A DNA stretch of 64,000 nt. It comes from Takakia lepidozioides (Eukaryota > Streptophyta > Takakiopsida > Takakiales > Takakiaceae). The position numbers were made by a program, and so were the translations under genes. The stretch is from positions 75,492,907-75,556,906 of the forward strand of contig CM060733.1 in the NCBI GenBank assembly GCA_030704615.1. Direction: 5' to 3'. This document shows positions 1 through 11,106 of this stretch, piece by piece. The first letter of the stretch is position 1, and each line of letters opens with the position of its first letter. The notes under the pieces were generated by a model. That model had not been told where the DNA came from and ran no database searches. It worked only from the letters and a program-made list of their open reading frames with translations.

Positions 1-3000
1 CCAAAACCCCACTGTTCCTGAACTTCATCGCCACTCCTGAGCTCGAACTGTAGACCATGGTGTTTTCCCACTCTTACAGGTTCAGATGGGCCCCTGACTT
101 CTGCTAATTCTTTGACTACTTCAAAATCGAAGTCCTTCCTCCCCATTCTGCTAAGGCTATTTCCGGTGGGCACCTGCACAGTAGCAGGTTCACCCCCAGC
201 CTGTACTACTGGCAAGACACTGAACTTCGGCAGTTTTCTTGCATTGTTTGGTGATTTACCTCCCTGCTTGTGACACTGTATCTCAGGCTCTTGATGTCTT
301 TCACCAACCCTGCCCAAGGTAACAACACTTTTTTTGGACAGTCCCTTGTCTTCAGAATAATGATCCATAAATTCAAATACTTCGTTCATAACAGCTACAG
401 CCCTACTCTTTGATTGCTCCCTCTCCCCACAACTCTCCGTCAGCAAATTCTCTCCCACGGGAGAAGCCTCTGTCTTGCGTGGTTGTCGCTTACGTTGTTT
501 TCTCATTAAGTCACGCAACGACAATGCACTCCCTTTCTTCTCCTTGGATGCTCCCTTTTGCTGTCCTACAGTGGTAGAACGTACAATGTCAACAGCTTTC
601 TTAGCCTCCTCCTTCGGCAGCCGTACCAAACCAACATTCATCTCAGGTTCCACCTCACTGGATAATCCAGGGGCTGCCTGCAAAACAGTTCCATCCATCC
701 CTGATACCTGCCTCTCATTTGTGGTTTGCATAGGCACAACACTAACAGGAAGGGATCCCCATACAGATTGAGATCTCGGCATGTGTCTACCATGTGCTGC
801 TTCAGAAGCTGCTGCAGTTGAACTGCTTGGGACAGCAAGTGTGACCCTTGACATATAATTCCCATGCTCATTGAGCCTTCCTTTCTTCCTGACAATGCTT
901 GGGTCCTCTTTCACATTTACTCCCAATCTTTTCCCCTCTGAAGAGGAGGCTGGTTCAGATTCATTGTCACATGCACCATCCATTTGGGGAATTTTGAAAG
1001 AAGGCCCCAGTCCATGCTTATTACCTCTTTCTACATCAACAGTCCTTGTCATACCATGATGTGATTTGCTATCCTTGTCAACGCACTTTCCCCTCCAAGC
1101 TGCAACTGCCTCATCTCTCTCCTGTAGGGGAGTTTCAGATAGGTCCCCCTCTTCCTCACAATCATCCACACAATCAAGAATTGCTCGACACTCTTGTTGT
1201 GAGGCACTTTCATACTCGGAAAGTGCTTGTATCATGGCTGCCTCCATTCCCCCTGATCCCCAGACCTGGCTCAGAGGTACTCCTTCACAGCCTTGCACAT
1301 CCTCTGACTCCCCCTCAGCCATCTCACTGTCCCTTGGAGAGACCCCCATCCATCGAAGCAGCTCTGCCACTTCCTTCTCAGCTTCCTGCACCCAAACCTT
1401 CAGGTGAGTCTGGTCGAAGGGCGTCAGCAATGTGCAGACAACAAATAATCTCGCTTCCCCTCCATTTCTCTAGATCGTAACTTGCTTCACTATCCCTATG
1501 TAGTGTAACTATACTGCTAAGTAGTCTGGGAGATAAGACAAGCACAACACCACAATGCAATAGATCAAATGGAGCTGCCAAGAGTGATCTAAAGGATGAA
1601 CCATAGGTTCCTAGGCATTTATTACAAGAGATGTCCACCAATTCAGCATTGTGCAATGAATGTCAAGAGGTGGGCACCCTCCATAAACCGAAAAGAAATG
1701 CAACAGATGTCAAGTCTTTGAGCCCATGTTGGCATACACATATACCTGGGATGTTTGATCTTGTTGTGTGAGCTGGGTTCGGACAATTTGCTCATCAAGC
1801 AGCTCTACAGGACCATTCTGTCTGATGAAAGCATCCTCTAGAGCTTCCACCCCACCTCCATGTCTCCAAGCCCCAAGCCGATCACACAAACCACCATTCT
1901 TGCGATCAAAGGGAACTTCCATTCCTTGAGCTCCACCTGCATGCACCACATCATTGGCTGCCTGTGTGCACTCCAGCAGCTTCTGTTGTGTACATGATTC
2001 GCCCTGCTGCACCAGCAGGGAGCCATGTTTAGCAGCGTCCACATCAAATGGAGAGAGCCCCTCCTCTTCTTGAACAACATGAAACAGAGAAGTGCGCAGA
2101 GCTTCCTCAAGAGCAGATGGTGGGGGTGGAGTGCGCTCCGCCGAAGGATGCAGGGCTGCAGCTGCACCCGCAGGGCCGTCTTCTCCACTGCGTAGACACT
2201 CTTCCTGCAAAAGAACAACGTAATTGAAGTACTGCCAGTTACCTCTTTGTCACTCTTAAATGCACCTATACACCGTGGAGATTCAAGCCAAGAATACAAT
2301 GGGTATTGTTCTGATGATGGAAGGTCGGTTAGACAGATAGATTTGTTCAAAGAAGGTGACCCCTGGGGTTTCTAACCCTGCTAGTGTTCAGCAAGAAGCC
2401 TGGAATATTTCCTGATAATGTCTAGGAGCATTCAGATGTTTTTGAGTTCAAGGGTCAAAGGTTTGTAACTAACTTTTGAGTCATGCAGGATGGCTGTGTG
2501 GGAATATGCGAAACAAGTTTGTCATCAGACCAGTGGAAGAGATTGCTTTTCCACCATCACCACTGCTTGCGAAAGGCAACCACGAGATCTTGCCCCCAAA
2601 AACTGAGGCCCAGACCGTGTACACACAGAACCTACCCGCCAAGTAGAGTGATGACTCGAAATTCCACGGCTGTAAGAAGGACATAAGAGCCTTGAGCCCT
2701 AACCATTTCATTTGAAGACAGACAGATGCATGCATAGCATGTCTTACCATTTCCTCCTCGTACAGTTGATAGTTCTATACACAAATCTAATAAAAATTGT
2801 CAGAGTACATCATGTGGCGAAAATCTGACTGCCTATCTTACCTCCCACATGGGCATCAATGATTGGACCATCCTCGTAGAGGATCCAGCCTGCTGCAGTG
2901 GTATGAAAAGCAATTCGTGCCTATTCAGGATGTCTGCAGTCAATCCAGGGAAGCCACACCGTCAGCTTGTAGAGACGTAATAACATTTGTTTCTCTTCTT

Positions 3001-6000
3001 TCCTCTTTTATCTTATCTCCTATGAGATCCGTGGGAAATTCAATTGTCTATTCCGGAATACCCAATCTCTCCCAGAGGTCTTCCATTACGAGGATCAGAA
3101 ATGCTTGGCACCTTACCTGCATGAGTCATTGACTTCTAACAATCCCTTGACCAATAGTTGCTTTTGGGTTGCTTTTGGCCCCTCTCTCTTTCTTGTTTCT
3201 TGCTTCCATAAGCTCTTTGAGCTTTCCGGGGACGTTATAAAGTATTCGTTTCATTTCTTATACATGGATGAAAATCAACCAACCTATGCTCCAATCATCA
3301 CAGTCAAACTATATTATTCTTGGCATGAAACAACTGTCTCCATTAGCTACAAAGATAAAAACATACCAAGCAACCAAAGTTGTATACATTGGATGTAAGT
3401 ACACAGAGATAGTTGAACCCAACTTTATAACATGGAAAACGGTAAGAAACATCTTTCACCTTCTACAGAAGCATCAGCTTCAAGCTCACAGGTACTGTGC
3501 TTAGCAAATAGGCTTGATCCACTGATCAACTGTGAGGGCCACAACCAGTCAGCAGGCACTGTAGGCCTCAGCCACAGCTGTGGCTGACTCCCTCCCTCTG
3601 AACTTGATTCTCTTTCATGAATCAATGGAGGAGTTGCTGCTTCCATAGCAGGCAGTCCATTCACAGCTGTTGCCCTGCTCACAGCTTGACACGGGAGACT
3701 CAAAGGTGGCCGCTCATTATTTTTTTCAGGGTCATTGACTGTGAGCCCCTTGGCATCCAGAGTCATTTCTGGGACAGAACCAGCTTCTCCTACTACAGGT
3801 GTGGGTATACTTGCTTGACTGGTAAACGCATACTTGACCTGCTTCAGCAGGTTGGCCTTGTCAGAAGGGTGCTCTGGCAAGGGGTGCCGAAACTTCAAGC
3901 TGGAAAGGTGTAGGTGACTCATCCCAGAAAGATTCTGGTCAATCTGCATGGTGTGTAGACTTTGAGATGTCAGAATATATATCACAGTGGACCCGCATTG
4001 ACAGACTATGGACACAACCATCACACTCTTACGTTGATACATATTTGCTAATATGGTTGGAATGCACACCGAAATTGGCAAACATGCGACAAGGCAACAA
4101 ATATCTATGTGTAGGTTTTCCACAGAGGATACACAAAATATACCAGAAGCTGTAGCAGATATGGAATATGTGCTTCATGAGGCTGAAATTTCCGGTTCAT
4201 GATGCCACCACCCTGCCCTCCCAGCCCAATACCCCTTCATCAGCAGATATACCATGCAAAACCTTTGTTAATCTCCTTCTTTTCTCCTCTCTACAAATCA
4301 TTCCAGCTCACCATTCATAAGACTCTTTATCTGTCTATCCTGTCCTTATGCATGTCTCTATGACAACTGTGTACCCTATGACCAGAGTAGAGAAACAAAG
4401 AGCAAGGAGAGCAGCTAAGAAACATGGTGGCTAAAGAAAGTACAGGGTGTACCAATAGCAGTGCACTGATACGAGACACCTCTTGTGGATGGTATCTGTT
4501 ATGCAGGTTAAGTAGTGCAATTACAGAATGACAAATCCAAATTTGCTAGGAGCCAGCATGCCAGATGCAGGTAAGTCTCTCTGCACTTAGGGATCCTCAT
4601 AGCTAAAGGCCTCTGCCAAGGACAAGGTCACCAGGATCTGCCTCGGACCTCCCAGTAGGCCAGGCACAAGAAAATGCTGTTTCCACGCCCCTCATGAGGC
4701 TTTGGACAACTTCAGAGTTGGCTCTCACACTCTCTGGATTGAATCAAGAAGATTGACTAAGACACTTGGTGAGAATACAATCTGCCGAGGAACAGGGAGG
4801 ATAGAGCTGATTGGGAAAAGGAAATTACCAAGAAAGCACACAAAGGGATTATTCTCAAGGATACAGTACTAGTTTGATGAAGAGCTGCTCAGAAAGATGG
4901 AAGCCGTAATACTTGCGGGCACGCACAAGGCTGCAACAGTGCAGATGCTGCTTCTTCGCCCCCACGCTGCTGGCCAGCTACAACCAGAGGTTGCCTTAAA
5001 AATGCTCAAAGTTGAACTTGATTCTATTCGGCAACAGTGTACAAAGTGACTCGAATGATTGTTACACAACCAGATTTCAATATTTTCAAAACGAAACTCT
5101 TGTAAATAATGAGAAGGCTCTCAAAATAGGAACACCCCTAGAGTGGGGCATCTCAACAATTGTACCTTCATAGCTTTCTCAATTGCAGATGCTAAACAGC
5201 GCACATATCCCAGTGCTGCCATGACCACTCACCGTTAGGAACATGCAAATAATGTCAAGCACACTTTCAAGCTTTCTCAATTGAACAACCAGAATACATT
5301 GTTGCAGCCTATCAAAGGTCAATTCCTTACAAGCCTTCAAAAATATTGCACACACCATAGTAAACCTGCACCAACCCTTTTCACTTCACAATATAATCAC
5401 TTGAGCATACTAAATAATAAAATCATTTGATGTGGACCACTTGCAGCAGTGATTTTTGTGCAGTATGCAAGATAATGAGCCTCTCTTGGAATAGCACATA
5501 TTGGCGATTTCACTTTCACATGTAAATCTGAAAGTTACTATGATGGAGAAAGAAGCTGTACCTTCATTGATGTCTTGTGGTAGGTCCTCATCATAAGGGA
5601 GATAAAAATAGGGAAATGACTGTCACAGAATAAACTATGCATCAGCTCCTTCAAAACACAAGTTTTATCGACCAACACAGAGTTTTGCGCAATGGGAAAG
5701 ATAAGCAACTTTTGACACTAATCCCATATTAGACTAGACAAACATACCCTGAGCTTCACCGCAGCTCATGACAACTATGACTTGTTCCTGGCCCACCCTG
5801 TCTCTATATTAATCTTGTATCTCCATACCCTGTCTATCTGTCTATATATCTCTCTCGGCAACAGAATTACCTGATGCAAGTGCAAGCATGCCTTCTGGCC
5901 TGCTGGGGTGGACCCATATATTCGCACTACCGGCACTTCCTCCACACTGCGGCCTGCAATTTCCCGAGGCTCTTGTTTTGTAAACAGTGAAGAGAATTGT

Positions 6001-6280
6001 GGTAAGAAACGACACTATTTCACTCACTTGCCAGGTTAGGATCATTCATGAACTGTCCAACACTCCTGGATCATAACCGAAATCTTACAGAGTTGCCTGG
6101 CTATACCCTCTTTTCCCTTTTGTGTGACTAACCTTGGAACTGAGAGTAGCAGACATCCATGTCCGGAAGAGGGCGAGCCATGTAGTGTTCCAGATTAACA
6201 ATTCGCAAACTAAACAAGGGGCTCCCTCCCTCTTGAGCTTTTGAGGGGCCTCCCTCTTCATTGACGGTCTCCGCTACCAT
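1..6280 (-). CDS. REV3: REV3, catalytic subunit of DNA polymerase zeta (5' half, cut by window edge)
   Basis: REV3 is the B-family polymerase that extends past DNA lesions, acting in the nucleus with REV7. Eleven minus-strand exons were read by eye: 6280-6133, 5971-5871, 5619-5562, 5215-5166, 4977-4865, 4495-4453, 4212-4144, 3943-3460, 2933-2842, 2204-1746 and 1385-1. All have GT-AG borders and the phases agree, giving about 1,000 codons. Recognisable REV3 blocks are FSLRIVNLEHYMARPLP near residue 23, VPVVRIYGSTPAGQKACLHL after residue 60, RARKYYGFHLSEQLFIKL, QPHEAHIPYLLQ, HLHLSSLKFRHPLPE, CELEADA and, in the long last exon, SVWGSLP and SLRDLMRKQRKR. The start is the ATG at 6280, just before FSLR. 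The exonuclease and polymerase domains lie outside the window. Several exons are under 60 nt, so simple ORF scans miss them, and the 1385-nt exon is open throughout. The family call is very secure; single exon borders could be off by a few bases. Confidence 0.93.
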
Positions 6281-7114
6281 TATTGCTCACAGTCTTCCAA
6301 GCACCCAAAAAATCTCTGGCAAACCTGCCTACTTAGAACTGCGAAGCACTTCTTGGACCTAGTCCACTGGAGTTCCACCGACTGCTTCTGCAATTGAATT
6401 CTACGTGTTGATCATCCTCATAGCAAGTAAATCTTCCTGACATGTTGACTCGTGTTGGATTTACCAGCCAACTAAAACGCAAGCTTCCCATCAAATCTAG
6501 AGCAGCACTTGCTGACATTTATTTTGATGAATACCGTGGCTTCATAACACGCCTGGGTTGCAGGTGTGGGGTGTTCTGAGAAGTGAATTGCAATGACAGC
6601 GAAGTTTGAGTACCGATCCATCTCTCTCTTTCTTCGCCTCACCCAACAATTTGGGTGTCGGGATTCAAGCTCCAGACTGCCAAAATCTCCATGCTCCTGC
6701 GACCTTGCATCTTCATCTACACCTCTCCTGAATTTTGTTTTTGGAAATTCGACCTTCTACAAAATGGATCACATTCTTTTAGTACTCTTCATATAAAGGT
6801 GAGGCCATTAAGTGGGGTTTTTGAGGAGCCTAAGGAAGGCCTACAGCTTTTTCCACCCTTGACTGCAAATCTGCACATCTGCACCCCTTGCCACCTTTTT
6901 ATTCATTACTAAAACTGTGGTGGGATGTAGAGTTCAATCACGTTCGTGGGGGGCTTATTCCGCTCAGCTCTTCTAGTAAGTTAATTAATATCGCTCTAGG
7001 TCATGTTTGTGTATTTTTGGGCCCTGTGTGGCCCAGCCCGCTAAAAAAGTTACTAACTTAGCAAGTAAGTAGTCTTAAGAGGCAGGGGGAGGAGAGCGCT
7101 CTTCTCCTTTATAA
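6281..7114. other. REV3 upstream region, no gene seen
   Basis: This stretch holds the REV3 5' flank and presumably its promoter and 5' UTR. A 61-codon minus-strand ORF at 6333-6518 has no recognisable similarity and no consistent splice connection to the REV3 ATG at 6280. No transposon protein is visible. Confidence 0.5.
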
Positions 7115-7122
7115 GTTTATAC
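7115..7122. repeat. Target-site duplication, left (GTTTATAC)
   Basis: This 8-bp sequence is identical to positions 7953-7960 on the other side of the hAT-like element. Confidence 0.85.
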
Positions 7123-7952
7123 CAGTGTTGGGCGGTTACCCGCCTGGGCCCGGGTAACCGCCGGTTCCGGTTATGTGGAACCGGACCGGAACCGGACCCG
7201 CCTGTGCAGAACCGGAACCGGAACCGCTCATTGGGGATTGTGTGGGAACCGGAACCAGCGGTTCCAGCTACGACCACATGTGTGGGAACCGGCGGTTCCA
7301 GCTCCAAAGCGGTTCCGTTCCGGTTCTTGGTTCTTGACCCCTTGGTGGGGCTGGTGGGCCCAGGGAAAAACTTAGTTAATGCTCTTAAGCTCCTGAGATC
7401 CTGGGTTCAATGCTTGAAGGCCATGAGATTCTATGTTCAATGCTTCAGCGCCATGAGATCTTGGGTTCAATCTCCAGCTCCATGATATCCTGGCTAAGTT
7501 CATTAATAAAATGTTTGAAGATGCCAATACTTGCCAGGTAGCTGAATAGTACTTTCAACCCATAAAATTTTACCCATTTTCTTCTACCAGTTTATTTAGA
7601 GTATTTTTGTTTGTTTTTTTGTGTTAGTGAAAACTAACAAAATCGTTGGATTTTAGTTCAAATATGTGAATACACTGCTATTTAATTTACCGGACTGATA
7701 AAATATTTTAAATCTAATTAAATTAAACAAATATATTTTTAAAATAGAACCGGAACCTAACCGGAACCGATGGTTTTTATCAGCAACTAACCGGTAACCG
7801 GAACCGCCCCCATGTTTAAAAGTTGGATCCGGAACCGGACCAGAACCGGCTCAATAAAAAAAAACCGGAACCGGATCCGGAACCGTCTCTTGAAATAATT
7901 TTGGAACCGGAACCGAAGGTTCCTTCACAAATGCAAGAACCGCCCAACACTT
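7123..7952. mobile_element. Non-autonomous hAT-like element packed with ACCGGAACC motifs
   Basis: The element is 830 bp with inverted termini: it starts CAGTGTTGGGCGGTT and ends AACCGCCCAACACTT. It is flanked by an exact 8-bp duplication GTTTATAC at 7115-7122 and 7953-7960. An 8-bp duplication and a CAGTG-type end are hallmarks of the hAT superfamily. About 200 bp at each end is filled with AACCGG / CCGGTT repeats on both strands, and the middle is AT-rich and non-coding. Dense subterminal motifs resemble the transposase-binding sites of Ac-type elements, which contain AACGG. No transposase is encoded, so it would need one in trans. Confidence 0.85.
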
Positions 7953-7960
7953 GTTTATAC
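7953..7960. repeat. Target-site duplication, right (GTTTATAC)
   Basis: This 8-bp sequence is an exact copy of 7115-7122. Confidence 0.85.
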
Positions 7961-8789
7961 CCTCTCAAGGAGCCGGCCCCCTCAAGCAGACTGCCTCACA
8001 CATGCCACCTCTAGAAACCACACTTGAAAAGAGTCTACCTACCCTCAAATTGGCGCCTGAACCATCCGCCATTTAATAGGTGTTGCCTTCATACCATCTT
8101 TTTTTGGGACCCCCGGAAAAGAGAAAGGGAAGTCGAAGGGAGCAGTGCCTAGCAAGAAGGAAGATTGGAGATGGGCCGAGGCCCGTATGAGTGGGTGGAG
8201 GCGAAGCTGGCCTAGGGGATAATAGAAAGGGACTAAGCTTCACTGCCAAAGTCAAGATATATGAATCTTATAGGAATCTTATAACCCTTTTGTGGGGATA
8301 CCTTTGCACAATAGGAAAAACAAAATCACAAATCTTCTGGTTTGAAACAATTTCCATAGGCATATGAATATTCCTCATGATGTTGGCCACCTTGAGAATC
8401 TCCTAAGTTTTCAGATTTTTTAGACAAGATTTGGATTCAGTGCAGTGATCCAGAGGGACACACTGACCGACATTTGAGGGGGCTTTGCAATGATGGATTC
8501 AATCAAACAATCAGGAGGACCTTCCCAACTTGATTCACAATGTTGGCGCACCATTCATTTTTCGAGAAAACCTACCGTCCCAGGTTTTTCTCGAAAACCA
8601 AATAGAAATTGCAGTATATGGACCCCATCCGGATCACTACAGACGAGGTTGGGTAGTAGGGTAGCATGTGAGCAGGCTCACGTCAGCATGAGCCAGCTCA
8701 CGTGAGCAGAAGAGGATATACCACAAATTCCTAGACTATTCTTGAAAAGATGCGATAGCGAAACTAAAATGTGCAATTTGTGCTCACGA
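7961..8789. other. Intergenic, with one long hairpin
   Basis: No gene is seen. An inverted repeat at 8559-8573 (TTTTCGAGAAAACCT) and 8582-8597 pairs along about 15 bp with a single bulge and an 8-nt loop. Its function is unknown; it may be the end of an old transposon. Confidence 0.4.
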
Positions 8790-9505
8790 GCAGACTTGTG
8801 CTTACGTGAGCACAAACCACACGAAGAGAAATAGACACGGGAGAAATAGGCACAAAATGAGTCATGAATATGGACGGGCACCTTATTTCCGTGGTTTATT
8901 ATTTTGTACGCACAAGCAAATAACAATTCGTTAGCAAAATAAAACAATCTCACGTCGTCTCTTATATGCAAAACCAAACACAACCCATTTTATTTCGCCC
9001 ACGAAACCATAGGATAATGACCTACGCAATGATTCCTGGAAATTTCGCCGACGAAACCCAATATTTCGCTGGTAAAACCCATTATTTTGCTGGCAAAATC
9101 AGTTATTTCGCTAGCGAAACTCGATACCTTGATTTTTTTGTTAACAAAACCCGTTGTTTGCCCCATTATATCAAATTGTTCAACTATTGTTTGGTATTTG
9201 TGTGTTTTGGATGGTGTTGGTTATTGTGACTTTGTTTTTCCCTAATGTGTTATTCTTTTGTAGGATACCAAAACTGTAGATATGTGGAACTTGGAGCTTG
9301 TAGATATACATTATGGGTGCCTATTCCACATTAGGATTTTGGGTTTAGGGACAGAAATAGGCACAAAAATCCTATAAATGCACCGTGTCTCTATATCCGC
9401 CAATGGTTTAATTCCGTTTTGAAAACATATAACTCCTATGATTGTGGTTTAAAAACATAAAACCTCCGTGACCGTGGGTTTGTGCTCACGTGAGCTCTGC
9501 TCACC
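8790..9505. mobile_element. Putative inverted-repeat element with internal palindrome array
   Basis: The core ACGTGAGCACAAACC near 8803-8818 recurs inverted as GGTTTGTGCTCACGT near 9477-9491, marking the ends of a ~0.7-kb unit. A 16-bp direct repeat, AGAAATAGGCACAAAA, sits near both ends (8843 and 9354). The interior carries the palindrome array described separately. No transposase and no clear target duplication were found. Confidence 0.45.
8993..9150. repeat. Six imperfect 15-bp palindromes, core TTTCGCnnnCGAAA
   Basis: Units start at about 8993, 9043, 9064, 9086, 9106 and 9136. Examples are TTTCGCCGACGAAAC and TTTCGCTAGCGAAAC. Four neighbouring units are spaced 20-22 bp apart. Translation gives a spurious repeated FAGKT peptide. 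The same GCGAAAC half-site recurs at 30.33-30.70 kb. Confidence 0.75.
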
Positions 9506-9716
9506 GCTGTTGCCGCGCACCTCACTTCGGTAAGCTCCCCTTCAAGTCATAGTTATTCGCTTTGATGCGCGCGCCTAACTCCCAACCTGGCCGTCGGGCC
9601 TTCTTGGAGCTTCGGCTGCTCACCGGGACATAACGGTCCCCCTTTACTCTTCCAAAAGACCCTCCACCAATTTGGGCCTAGTGGAAATTCCCTTTGGTAG
9701 ATGGCAGTCCGGAATA

Positions 9717-10232
9717 GCTCCTCACTCCTTGGTCGCTTTCCGGCTCGTTCGGTTACTCATTAGTTTTTGGTCACCAACGGGCTTGTACCGTTCTCGGGGT
9801 TATTACTCCCTATATATACTTCTGTGACTGTCCGCGGGGGTTTCACAAACAACCATGTCATTTTATAGCGAACCACCACGAAGACCTTCGACTCCCGGTG
9901 ATGAGTCGCGGTGAGTCTTGGCCCACCCACCATCGGCCCCATTGGACCGTGATGAGTCCCAAGACTCTCCACGACTCCCACCACAAGGTCTCCGCCCCAT
10001 GGTGAGTCCTATGCCACCCCCACTAAGTCTCGCTAAGCTACCACCACCCCTTGTGGAGCCACCCCCACCGTAACCCGGTGTGCGGGGCTCCACCTAGTGA
10101 GCATCTTCGCCTCCTTGAGTGCCTTGGGCACTCAAGGGTGCTTCAGCCCCCCGTACCTATCGCTGCCACTGCCCCCACCACAGGGGCAGCCCCTACTGCG
10201 TCCCGACCCCATGCCCTCAAGGCAAAGGGCCG
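9717..10232. repeat. Direct repeat copy 1 (LTR-like, ~515 bp)
   Basis: This segment matches 13950-14464 in the same orientation at roughly 94-95% by eye, including the same TATATATA stretch and a C-rich half. It lies beyond the 3' end of the minus-strand gypsy pol, so it may be a 3' LTR remnant. The expected TG...CA ends are not evident. Confidence 0.7.
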
Positions 10233-11106
10233 ACACACAACCCTACCAACAGGGAGTCGATGTCCTCATCGACTTGTCCATTTTGTAGAAACGAACATCC
10301 AAGTTGTGGCGTCCCATGGCAAAGAACCAAACCCCACACTTGACTCTACTCTCCACTAGCTAGTTCGGCCGACTTTCTCCAAGTCTCGGCCAAGGGTGGA
10401 GCCTCTCAAGCCCCACCCAGTGCACTCTTCTTGGCCTACTTGAAGGCCAAGGAACGATCCTCCCCGAGGATCGAATCGCCTTACTGCAACAACATTGTTT
10501 GCGACCGCTCATGATGCCGCTTTTTGGCATCACTTTGAGCAAAGGTTCACCTTGAACCCTTTTTTATTAGGAAGATAATCTTGAACCAACCGTGCACCCC
10601 AATCACTACAATTGGGTCCGCCTTGGAATGCTGGCCTGAGGTACGGGAACACGCCGAAGCCGCACTACGACTTCGTCCCGAGGCTACACGATTATAGTAC
10701 GTAAACGAAAGCACGTAGCTTCCGCGTTAGCCCGCACTACAAGGCAACCCCCTCGGTAGCGCAGTTATAGTACGCGCACGCGCTAGGTGCGCACTAGCAC
10801 GTGAACTCCCAAAGAAGGCGCAAGTTTCCTTGCCCCTTGGATGGGAGTCACCCGATTTCGGCATTGCGCAAACACACGATTAATCCAATTTACCTCTCTC
10901 ACTTTTGTAAGCTAGCATGCATTCTACACACTAGCCAACCATACCATGCATCACCATTCCAAACAAAATATGAGGCGCAATATTTGGAAACCATTTCATT
11001 TATAACAAAATTTGTACAACACAAGTTTTTGCAATCGGATTCCTGAGCTAGCTAAGCCGGGCTAAGCATGCATTTCCTCCCCAACGATCCAAGGTTGATG
11101 TCCCCA
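10233..11106. other. Non-coding stretch between direct repeat and gypsy pol
   Basis: No gene is seen. By position it should be the untranslated 3' part of the decayed retrotransposon. It is C-rich at the left and AT-richer near 10.86-11.05 kb. Confidence 0.4.

Noticed and set aside
3076-3119. Minus-strand stretch resembling the REV3 EDLWERLG segment
   Set aside because: The true matching block (RMVQSLMPMWE followed by EECLRSG) is found in exons at 2933-2842 and 2204-1746 with matching phases, so this similarity is chance.
4873-5048. Plus-strand frame of ~58 codons (MEAVILAGTHKAATV...) that looks protein-like
   Set aside because: It is exactly antisense to a REV3 exon whose minus-strand reading matches the family and splices in phase.
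8993-9150. CRISPR-like array of short regularly spaced repeats
   Set aside because: The units are imperfect palindromes with tiny spacers in a plant nuclear genome, with no cas genes; a transposon-associated binding array fits better.
9894-9975. Possible hammerhead ribozyme (GTGATGAGTC blocks) in the LTR-like repeat, as in retrozymes
   Set aside because: The conserved GAAA and cleavage-site arrangement are not present in the right order around the GATGAG.
9863-10343. Long Pro/Gly-rich ORFs on both strands, repeated at 13.99-14.56 kb
   Set aside because: They are composition artefacts of the direct repeat; several frames are open at once and none resembles a protein family.
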